A program made the position numbers and the translations under genes. Shown piece by piece: positions 27,401-39,400 of a stretch of DNA of 64,000 nt (position 1 is its first letter; each line of letters begins with the position of its first letter). Source of the stretch: Euwallacea fornicatus (Eukaryota > Arthropoda > Insecta > Coleoptera > Curculionidae); NCBI RefSeq assembly GCF_040115645.1, contig NC_089541.1, forward strand, positions 6,944,001 through 7,008,000. Direction: 5' to 3'. The notes beneath the pieces are model-generated. The model worked only from the letters and a program-made list of their open reading frames with translations, had not been told where the DNA came from and made no database searches.

Positions 27401-30400
27401 CTTTAGGAAGTAAATTCAATCGCTCTTTTTCCTCTCTATGGAAACTACTCCTCCTCTCAGGGCGTTCGGTACTTGCAGGTTTCAATTCATGCTGAGGCTG
27501 TTCTTCTTTGGCTACATCTTTCGCCCACACACTTTCTTCATGAGGACGTGGATATGCGACCTCGTCCTCGTCTACTAAATTGTAGACGACCTTTGTATAC
27601 TCCCATGATGGCGCATAAACTGGTTCGACTGGGCTTGGTTCGGTGATGGGAACAAATTCAGCCGCATTAGGATTTAGCTTAAATTTGGGAATGAATTCTT
27701 CAGCCTCGGTGGACAGGCTGGATTTCGGTACAAACTCACGAGCAGTTTCGACGATTTTTACGAATTCAGATCTTTCGGGGTCAGAGTTACGCGATTCTTC
27801 CGTTATGAATGATTTTGTGGTATCGATAATGTTAGGGATGGTTTTAGGGATAAATTCAGGAGATTCGGGTGACAGAGAGGAAAGTGAAGATTCTGGTAAA
27901 AGACTGTCGATTGTTGTAATATCTTGTTCATGTGGCAAGTTTTCTTCCTCGTTAATACTTTTAACAGGGAATGCATCATCATCAACAGATATGTTCATGG
28001 AGTCCATACTAGGAACTTCTAAACCAGAATCTACTTCATCTTCTATAAGCCTTTCATATCGTTCACCTACTGATTCTTCTGGCATACCTATTGTCGATTC
28101 TTCAGTGATAATTTGGGTATTAAAATTGTCATTAATAACTTCTTTTGTGCCTACTTCACTGGATTTAGTTTCAGCAAGAGCTAATTTCTCAACATCAATA
28201 AATTTTTTAATATTTAGTGACACTTCAGGTATTTTTTCTGTTGTAGGTACAGCCATTTTGGCGCCTTCTGAATTGACTGATTCCTCAATCGCTTGTGTGA
28301 ACTCTTCTATTGGTTCTTCGGTGTCCTCATTCGAGAAAACTGAAGGTTCATTTGCCATATTTAGGAAAACATTTGATGTCTCATTTATAGGAAGTCCTTT
28401 ATATTCAATTTTCTGTCCTTTGACATCCTCTACCTTATGAGGTTCCTCAATTGGTTTAACCTCTCGGTCCTTTACTTTGCGAGGTTCTTCTTCTACTTTA
28501 ATTTCTACTTCAGATACTTTCTCTTCTACTTCGATTTCCTCGTCAGAAAAAACTGGTGGTTCATCTAACATATCTAAGAAGGCACTGGACGTCTCATCTA
28601 TGGGAAGTCCTTTATATTCAATTTGCTGTTCTCTGACCTCTTCTACTTTATGAAGTTCCTCAACAAATTTAGTCTCTTCTTCTTCTACTTTAAGGCATTC
28701 TTCATCTAATTTAGTTTCAATCCCAGGCACTTTCTCTTCGGTTTTCATTTCTACCTTAAAGTGCACTGGTAGTTTATCCAGTACGTCTAAGAAAGCACTG
28801 GACGTGTCATCTATTGGAAGTCTTTTGTATTCAATTTTCTCTTCCTTAATGTCTTCCTTGAGGGGTCTTTCAATTGGTATTTGAACATTCACCAATGATT
28901 CTTTTTCCTGATCAAAGAAAACCGGTGGTTTATTCACGTCATATAAGAAAGCACTTGATATCTCATCTATGGACAGTCCTTTATTTTCAATTTGCTGCTC
29001 TCTGACCTCTTCCATTTTATGAGGTTCCTCGACTAGTTTGATCTCTCCCTTCTCTAATTTGAGAGGCTCTTCTTCAGTTTTAATTTCAACTTCAGGTACT
29101 CTCTCCTCTATTTCGATTTCTTCGTCAGAGAAAACTGGTGGTTCATCTAACATATCTAAAAAGGCACTGGACGTCTCATCTATGGGAAGTCCCTTATATT
29201 CAATTTTCTGTATTCTGACCTCCTCTATCTTATGAGGTTCCTTAACTGATTTGACCTCTCGCTCCTCTACTTGAATAGGCTCTTCTTCTACTTTAATTTC
29301 AACTTCAGATAATTTCTTTTCTACTTCGACTTCTTCGTCAGAGAAAACTGGTGGTTCATCTAACATATCTAAGAAGGCACTGGATGTCTCATCTATGGGA
29401 AGTCCTTTATATTCAGTTTTCTGTTCTCTGACCTCCTCCATCGTATAAGGTTCCTCAACTGATTTGACCTCTCTCTCCTCTACTTTGAGACGCTCTTCTG
29501 TTTTAATTTCAATTTCGGCTACTTTTTCTTCTAGTTCAATTTCTTCATCAGAGAAAACTGGTGGTTCATCTAATACATCTAAAAAGGCACTGGACGTCTC
29601 ATCTATGGGAAGTCCTTTATATTCAATTTTTTGTTCTTTGACATCCTCTATTTTATGAAGTTTCTCCACTGATTCAATCCCTCCTTCCTGTACTTTAGAG
29701 CATCCTTTAGCTGCTTTAATTTCAATATCAGGGGTTTTCTCTTCGATTTCTATTTCTTCGACTGAGAGTACTAGTGGTTCATCCAGCACATCTAAGAAAG
29801 CACTGGACGTCTCATCTATTGGAAGTCCTTTGTATTCAATTTTCTTTTTCTTAATTTCTTCCTTAAGATGTTCTTCAACTGGTGTTTGAACATACACTAG
29901 TGGTTCTGTTTCTTGATCAGAGAGAACGGGTGGTTCATCTATGATATCTAAGAAAGCTCCAGAAAACTCATCTAAAGGAAGACCTTTATATTGAACTTTT
30001 CCATCATCTATCTTGGCACATTCTTCAACTGGTTTGATGTCTTTTTCTTTTTCTTTGACAGCATTTTCAAGAACTTTAATCTCCTCCTCGACTACTTTCA
30101 GCGATTTTTCAGCTACTTGTTTAATATCTACTGGAGATTTGGAAAGTTCTTTGTGTTCTTGGGTTTCTGTATCTTTCCCCTGAAGCTGTGTCTCAGCTAC
30201 CTCTGGTGGTTGTACATCTTCTTCTTCAATTTTGTTAACAACACGCAATTCCCTGCTTTCTCTGACTCTCTCTTCAACCCACAAATATTCCTGCTCTAGA
30301 AGATACGTTGTACTGTATATGACAATTTTGAACTCCTGCAGTTCTCTTTTCAAGTGTTCAGTTAGCTGGATTGTTCTAGTATTTTCATCAAGTGGCAGCG

Positions 30401-33400
30401 TATCTTTTATGGGTGTTTCAACTTCTTTCTGACACTTTCGTTCATGCCAAACCATTTCTGCTTTTTCCAGAGACAGCGTGTCGTAATTAAAGAGGCCATC
30501 AAATTGTTGTAGGTGATTTACTTGCGGCTGCTGCAATGTTATGTCTTCTTTTTGTTCTGGAGGTTTAACTTCTGCAATTGTTTCAGTTGTGGTGGAAAGA
30601 GGAATGGTTTCATAATAACTTCTTTCTGATTGAAGTAAGCCTAAGATATCGTACTTTCCGACAGGTTCCTTAAAGGAACATTCCTTAGTTTCAGACTTCT
30701 CCGAAGATTCAGCCTCCTTAGCAGTAAAATCTACAACGTTAGCTTCATACAATCGTGGCTCATCTTTACTGTCATTCACCACTTTAGCTCCCTTATACCC
30801 TTCCTCCCAATCCCAAATTGAGGACTTACTTTCCTTTTCAACATTCTCATTCTCGTATTTAAATTTCGATTGCGGGATTAAGTCTGGAGATGCAGATCTG
30901 TCCGAAATTTCGTCTTTGGGAGATTCTTCATTTAGTTGGATAGTAGGTTCTTTTACCAAAGCTGCACAAATTTGATCTAAAGGGGATTCTTTCAAGGTTT
31001 TGAAGCCATCTTCCCAAGCCCAATGATGTCTTTCAGGTTTCATTTCTATTTCGCCTAAGACAGGTTTAGTTTCAATTATTGTGTCAACAAATGTTAATTG
31101 ACTAGATAAAGATTCAATATTATCATAAGGAGTATTGGATAATTTATCATGTTCTATTTCTTGAATGTTGACCTCTTGAACCTTAACTGGTTCTTCACTC
31201 TGTTCGAACTGAACCGGGCCCTCATGAGAGGAAATTGGTAATTCATTCAAGGCATTCAAAGGTGAACTTAATGTTTTGTTTACAGGAAGATTTTCTGTTT
31301 CTATTTTCTGCTCTTTAGCTTTTTTCTTCTCGACTTCGAGAGGGACAGCTGCTTTTTTCTCTTCCTCAGTTACCTGTAAAGACGCCTTAACTGCCGTTAC
31401 ATCTTTTACTACTTTAAGCGGTTCTAGAACTTGTACCGTTTTTAAAGGTTTTTCCAGTTCCTCATCGGCATAAACTGGTGATTCATCCAAAATGTCTAAG
31501 AAAGCACTGGAAGTACTATCTAAAAGAAGTCCCTCGTATTCCACTTTTGTTCCTTTCCACTCTTCCTTTGAAACTTTAACGTCTGCTTCATCTTCTTTCA
31601 GAGTATTTTTTTCTGCTTTTTTAACCTGCTCTTCCCCTTTTAATTCAGAAAAAACCGGTGTCGCATCTAAAACATTCAAGTAAGCACTTGAGGATTCATA
31701 TAAAGGAAGTCCTTTATCTTCGACTGCCTGTGCGGTCACATTGTTGGTTTCATTAGTCTTATTGACAGTGCCTTCAATTGTCTGCTTGAATTCTTTCATT
31801 AGTTCTTCAGGTTTTTCATCAGACCACGCGGGAATTTCATCTAGAATATCCAAAAATGCACTAGACGTATCGTCAAGTGGAAGACCCTTGTACTCTATTT
31901 TCTTTTCAGAAAGTTTAACCCTTTCTGTTTTGACTGGCCCTTTATTCTTTTGTTCAACTTCTGCGGTTTCATCATCTGAGAATACTGGAGGTTCATCCAA
32001 AATATCCAAGAAAGCATTTGATGTGTCATCCAAAGGAAGTCCTTTATATTCAACTTTATGTTCTTTGGCGATTTCTTGAGGTGTTGTTTCTATTTCATCA
32101 TCTTTATGTTTTTCATTAATTGTCTGAACTGGAGAAATTACATCACATATTTCCTTGACACTAGATTCTTTAACGATAAATTCAGACGATGTAACTATTT
32201 CCTCATTATTTTCTTCATCAGAAAATACTGGTGGTGTATCTAATAGGTTTAAAAATGCATTGGAAGTCTGATCTAATGGCAGGCCTTTGTAGTCGGTTTT
32301 GATATAAGAAGGAACTTCAGTTATCATTAAATCCTCATTTGTTTTGAGCACTTTAGCGGATTCATCCAAAATCTTCCCTGTGGCAGATTCTATAATTGTC
32401 GTTGGCTCTTTAGATTTATTTCTCTTCTTGCCTTTCTTTGATGATCCCGGCGTCTGCGTAATTACTGTTTTCACTTCATGCTCAGGAATAAACCTAATTT
32501 CTTCGGTAATTACAAAGGCGGGCTTCTTTTCTTTTTCCTCTTGACATTTCTTCTTTTGCTTCTTCTTTTTAGATTTCTTTTTCTCTGGAACACCTTCCTC
32601 ATGACTAAACTCAGTTTTCTCTAATACTACAGCGTTCTGCACAGAATTTTCAACAACTGATTGTTGCTCTTGATCTTCGTGTACAGACTGAGATTTTTGT
32701 TTCTTATTTTGGTTAGCTATAATTGGTACCTCTACCAGTAAAGGTTTAGAGGGTGTTGGAACAATTCGTTGAGGAGGTTGAACAGATGGTTTTGTTCCTT
32801 TGGCTTTGGAGCCTACAATGTTGGCCCATCGCATGGTTCCTTGGGTTTCGATTGGAGTATTAGATTCTATGATTACTTCATCTTGTGACAAAGGCACCTG
32901 AGCAATATTTTTCGAAATTTCTTCGGTTTTTTCTACTGTTACTGCTTCTGGGTTTGTGGCTTCTTGTACAGGCTGCGTGACCAATGGATGTTCTTCAGAT
33001 CCAACAATACTAGGCCATCTTCGTAACTGATTGTCTTTAGTGCTTACAGCAGTTTGTTCTGAATCCAATTTTGTATGAAGTTCTTCAGCTTGTTTTCCAA
33101 CGAATTCCGAAGAAATTTTTACTTCATCAATAAAAGGCGTTTCCTGTTTAATCTCTTTGCCTTCCTTTTTCTTGTGTTTCATTGAGTGAGATTCCTTTTT
33201 CTCAATTGAAACGCTTTGAACCTTTGCCAAATCTTTATTGTGCTCGTCATCAACTACAACTTCAGAAGTTGTATATTCTGAAGTTGCTTTAGTACACTCA
33301 GGAGAATTTGAACTCACTACACTTGCATATCTCCGTAATTTTGGTCTAAGTGTCCCTGTAGCTTCAGGTTCTTCTAATAGATTTGTTTTCTCACCAATTG

Positions 33401-36400
33401 AAGGTTTTTGTTCAATTGGTTTTTCCTTCAACTCTTCAATGTGTTTGTGCTTCTTATGGTGCTTCTTCCGTTTTCGCTTCTCAAAATGGTCTTCTGAAGA
33501 AATTTCATAACTGACTTCTTCTTTCTGCACGTCCTCAATGGGAGTTTCAATAGTAGCCTCAGTTTTAGTGGCCCAATTTGATGAATCAACCATACTCCAT
33601 TCTTGTTGTTTTTCCGAACTAATCTCAATATCTCCTTGAGCAATTTCAATAATCTTAGACGGCCGTTCAACGAATGGTAATGGTAACTTTATAGGTTTTG
33701 CAGTTCCTAACAGAGGAATTTCTGTTTTAGACTGTGCTGTAACACTAGCCCAAGTCTTCTCGTTTGAAATGAAGTCATGGACTTCTCGGGAATCGACTAC
33801 GATCTCAGGATCTTTGATTGTACTCTCTATAACTATATCTTCAGTTGCAATTGGACTCTCATCCATTTGCTTATGCCATTTGTCACTCTTCCTTTTATGC
33901 TTATTCGAGATTTTGCTTTCTGTTTCCATTAATTCGGTGTTGGTATCTAATTTTTCAGAGGGCACCTCAGGTAAAGGTTGAATATCATCGTTTTCCACAT
34001 ATTCAGTTATATCTTCTGGGATAGCGGATGTTTTCTTGGAACCCACAACACTAGCCCAGCATCTCAAAGTTTTGTTTTCAGGAGCTATTTGAGGTTGAAC
34101 TTCAGCTGTATTAGATATTTCAGGTTCATGTTGCTCTATTGGTGCCTCTTTAACTGCTTTTTTCCTTTTATTTCTCTTTCTCTTCGATTTGCCAGTATCT
34201 AGTTCAGTTGTAAGATTATCACAGTCGTCAGGTGGCGAATCTTTTGTAACAATGAAAAGGTCTGTTGCTGCTGTTGGATTTTCAAATTGTGTGTATTGAA
34301 TTGGAATCTCTGAAGGAAGGAGATCTCTTACTGAAATCTTATCTTTATCACTTTGAAGTGCTAGAGTATCTTCCTTTAATTCTTCACTTGCTTCCTTTGA
34401 AGTCTCAATTTTAATATCTTCAAGTGTAATTATTTCTTTAGTTGCGGATTGTGACTCAGGTTCTCCAATCTTGGGCTGAGACTCAGGTTGTGTTACGTCA
34501 ATTTCTTCAAGTTGGTGGTTTCTTATTTTAGTCTTCTTATTTTTATGCTTCTTTTTATGTGGCTTAGTGGTTTCTTCATCTGTCAATTCTTCCTTCTCTA
34601 TTGGAATTATATTTTCCTCAGTTCCTTTCAACTCTCCCATATTGGGCAAATGTTCTAGACTAGTTCTTCCTTCTTCAAGATCAAGAATTGGCTCGATTCG
34701 GGCATTAACATCTTGAGATGTAACTTCTACTTCGAGAGGTTTTAGTATATCAGTGATTCTTTCTGTTTCAAATGAAGGCATTTCCGAGTGAGCAGTGGTT
34801 GTGCTAGGTGTTTTGTGCTTCTTTATTTTCTTCTTTTTATGTGGCTCGGAGCTTACTTCACATGTCAACACTTCCTTGTTCTTTGGGGCTAAATCTTCGC
34901 CAGTGTCCTTTAAGTTTTCCACATTAAGGGGCAGAGAATGTCGTTCAATTGGAGCTTCAACTTTTTTAGGCGGAACAGTGACTTTTTCTGCTGCAGAATT
35001 AAGTAATTCTGAGCTCGGAGTAGTTGTTGAAAGTTTTTTCTGTTTCTTGTTCTTCTTTTTTGTGCCAGACTTTAGTTCCTGTGGTTGGGTTTCTATTTGC
35101 AAATGATCAAGTCTCTGCCCGGATTCTTCTTCTTGTATTGTCACTTCATGTGTGACCATAAGTTCGTTAAGGGTTGCAGAAGTAGATATCTCTTGAGTAT
35201 GAGAATGTTCCTCAAGATTTTTATTTATTTCAACCAAAGCTACTTCTTCACCTTTCTTGTCACTTTCATGATGTACCACAGATTTCACCCCTTCTTCAGT
35301 TATAGGTACATGATCCTCTATAAACAAATTCTCTATAGTTTCTCCCGAAACTATGATCTTTTCTACTTCTGGCGACTCGATTACTGTTGACAATTCAGTC
35401 GCCTTAACTTTCTCCGAATTTGATTCGCTAAAATTATCCAAGTCAGTGGTAATCTCTCCTTCAGGTTCATCAACTAGATTTTCACTTGGAGTTGGGACAA
35501 AAATAAATTCACTAGCTAATTCAGTATCACTGCTTTCTTCTTTAATATCAGGTTGAGTATCTTCAGGCAGAGGAATGACGCGAGGATGTTCTTCAAACGA
35601 AACAGATTTCTTCTTCTTTATCATGATGGGTGCAGAATCGACTTCGTCTTGAGAATTTTGTTCTTGAGTAATAAATTCTTGGACATTTGCTGTGAAGGTG
35701 GATACAGACTCTATGTTTTGCTGATATTTGGATAACGTTTCGGCCTTCAGTAGGCCCAAAATATTGGACATATTATGGTCAGTTTTAATTACGGGCTGAG
35801 CTATTTCAAATGAGGATACCTCTGGTTGAAGGTAGTCAATTTCAGGCAATGGAGTCACGGGAGAAAGGATTATTTCTTTAGTAAATTCTAGAAGTGGTTC
35901 TATTTTTAAGTTCAAAGTGGGCTTTTCATCTAAACTAAGATCAAGTTCAACACTATCTTTACCGTCCAATGTAACGTTTTCTGTTATAACCTCTTTTTTA
36001 ATATCATGCTTTCTACTTTGCTCTAAAATATCCATGATTTCTTCAATGTTGTGAATTTCATTGTCAACGATTGAGTCAGTTCGTGACAGTGACACTGACT
36101 CCTCGAATATCGGAGTTTCGAAAGTTGGTAATAATGGTGTAGGTTCGGAATCCAGTAAAAATTCCAAAGGCAAAGCATGTCTTTTTGAGCTTTCCAAATC
36201 CGGCTTCACTTCACCGGACAAATCCAGATTCTTAACACGATCTTTCCTCTTTTTCTCCTTCTTTGCCAGTTGTTGAGGCCTCTGCTTCACTGAGCCAAAT
36301 ATAGCTTGTTCAAGGTCTATATCTTCCCCTACTGGTTCTGGAGTGATCTCGACAGTCCTGACTTCTTCAGGTATCTTGCGAGGAGGTCTATCTTTGATAG

Positions 36401-39400
36401 TCTCGAGTTTTGAGTCAGTCTCTTGTTGATATTTTGATAAAGTTTCTGCTTTGAGGAGGCTTAACACATCTATTATTAGTTTTGGATCTTCGGTAGATTT
36501 TTTATCGATTTGAAATGGACTCAGCTGTGGTTGGAGATATTCTATGTCAGGCAAAGGTGTTGTTGGTGAAGGAAGATTTGGTTTTACTTCTAGTGCCGCT
36601 GCCAGTCTTTCCTGGTCTAGAAACTCAGTAACTGAAGGTGCCTTTGCAGTGTGTTCCAAATGATCCAAAATAACATTCATTTTTTCTTGAAGCGCTTTAC
36701 TATGTATATTTTTCAGAACCAAGGCTTCGCGTTGCGGAGGTATCTCAATACTCTCTTTGCTTGGCACGGCTACCTCTTCAATAGTACTAATGTCTGAAGC
36801 ATCTTGTGCAATTTCAATTTCAACTACGGTATCCAAAGTCTTTTCCGGTGTAGGAAGAGAAGTAATCACATGCGAAATTTCTCCTTTTTCAACAATAGTT
36901 CCGTCAATATGTTCGATAGACGTAACTTTATGTGACTCACTTTCAACTGTGTTTTCGATTGCAGAAGCTGCTTGTGGACATTCACTGATTATATCTTTTA
37001 TTTCTAACTCTTCTAGTGAACCTTTTTCAATGTGCTCGATTTCCTCTAGAGGGGTTTCTGTAAACTCCATTCTAAGCGAAACCACCGGTTTCATTTTCAC
37101 TTCTTCATGAGTGATAAACACAATCTTGTTGGTGGGTTTAAGTTCTATTGTTCCAGCCCTTTGATCAACTTGCACTACGTGTGATTTATCTTCTTTATTG
37201 GTAAAATCAGATCCATTCTTTTTTAGCTTAAAGGAGTTATTAGGTTCTTTTGAAGCAGTACTTTCTGAAGGTTCGCCAATTGACACTGCTTCAGCTTTAG
37301 TAACAGTTTTAGAAAAACTATCCATTCCATCTACGTCTTTATTCCCTTGCTTCTTCTTAGATTTGTTAGGTTTAGTTGTAGCCTTAGTTTCAGAAATGAC
37401 CTCTTCTACAAGTTTTTTGTGTTCACCAATAGTTTCAACGACATCTTCGACTGTTTCAGACATTTGAATAGTATCCTGCTTTTCGATGATCTTATCAACT
37501 GAAGGTTTATGTTGGAAACTCTCTTCAGGCTTCTGCAATATGATATCTCCAGACTTGTCGTCTTGTAAATGATGCTCCGATCTGGCGAGAGCTGCAATTT
37601 CTTCTAATATCAATTTGTTAGTTTCTTCGATGAGAACTTTGGCATGTTCAACTGCTTCATTTATTTTGGATGAAGACTCGCTGTAGTCGAAACTTGCGGG
37701 TTTGTATGTGGCTTTTTCTTCAATTGGCGTTGCTTTTGTATCAGACGAATTGATAATTGCTCCAAGTTGCTTCACTTCATCGATGGCATTTAAATCTTGT
37801 GGAAGAGGTTCGATGGAGGTGACAACCATTGGAACTTGTTTTTCTGATAAAATATGCTGCTGCTTCTTTCTCTTTTTCTTGTTCTTCTCTTGAGGAATTA
37901 GAACAGGAGGTAAATCAAGATCTTCATGAGTCAAAATTAATTCATCAGCTTGTGCTTCCAGAGCTATAGCTTCTTCAGCTTCCAATGAAGGAGTTTCTAA
38001 TACCACCTCACCTATAGCTTTTTCTATTTTTTGAGTTGATATATTAGTATTCGTCTTAATGCCTGTCTTTTCAGTTGTTTTATTATCTAATGTGGATTCG
38101 TCTATGGAGATAAGTGTGGTGGCGACAGTTTCCACTAATTCAGCAGGTATTATAGAATTTTCAGCAAATTCGTACTTTGCAGTTGCTTGAGTTAGTTCGA
38201 GTTCAGTAGTTTCAGTATCAATTTCAGATGCAACGACAGGCACCAAATCTTCTACAGAAATGCTCTTTTTTCCTTTCCTTTTCCGGTTCTTTGATTGATT
38301 TCCATGATCAGGCAATAAATCACTTACACTAGCAATATTTTCTTGAGAAAGAGCAAATTCAACTTGCATTACTGGAGCTACAGATTTTTTAACTTCTAAA
38401 GAAAGGTTATCTAATATCACCTGAGCTGTAGCTTCCACACTTTCTTGTGTTGAAGGAATATTCGTTTCATTTATGGATATTTCAAGTGTTTCATCAGTAA
38501 TATCTTTTCTGGATGATCTTTCTATAGAAACTGATACATCTTTTTCTTTAATCGTGTTGGTGAGTTCCAATTCAGCAGATTTTTGAGTTTCCATAGCAAT
38601 TTCATTCAATTTTCTTTCTGGTAACATTGGTTTAACTAGTTCAGTGGATTCAGCTGGAGTCATAATTGCCTCACGAGACACTAAATTTTCATTAGGAACG
38701 TTTTCCTTCGCTTTCTTTTTCTTCTTGTTTAATTTGCTTCTACTAGCAGGCAATGAGCCACTTTGAGTGGAAATATCTTTTTCAGGAGGACTATCTTCAG
38801 CTTTTATTTCTGTAGTTATAGATTTGTCGACTTCTAATGAAGGCGTATTTAATATTGCTATATTTGTAGGATCTTTAACATGTTGAATACTTATCGTTTG
38901 AGTAATTATATCTAATGTTGAGTCATCTGTTGAGGCGATGGTCGTTACGTCTTTATCTTCAACCTCTGTTATGGGTTCTCTTTCAGTAGATATCTTAGAA
39001 TCTTCGGCATCATCGTGTAATACACTTTCTTGAGATGATGGTGGTTCTACAACTTTGAGTTTTTCAATTGTCACCAAATCTTCAATGGGAATGATTTCTT
39101 TGGCTCTCTTTTTCTTTTTCTTTGATTTACTTCCATGCTCAACTCCTTCATGACTTGAAATTGTATTTTGTACTCCAAGTTCTTCCTGACGCGAAAATAA
39201 AGCTTCAGGTTGTTCTTCTTGGGTTGGAACCTCAATAGGTGGAGTTTCTTTGACAACAGTTACAGTGCTGTCTAATATTAAAGATTCTGATTCGGATGCC
39301 TCCTTAATTGCGTGATATTTGTTCTTCCTTTTCATCTTTTTCTTCTTTGGCATCGTGCCATGGTCTTGTGATAAGTTATTTTCACCCTCCACAATAATTG

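Noticed and set aside
27643..28440. 265-codon plus-strand ORF
   Set aside because: Shadow of the giant exon (antisense of the YKGLPLD and PAM2 region). The repeats make sense only on the minus strand.
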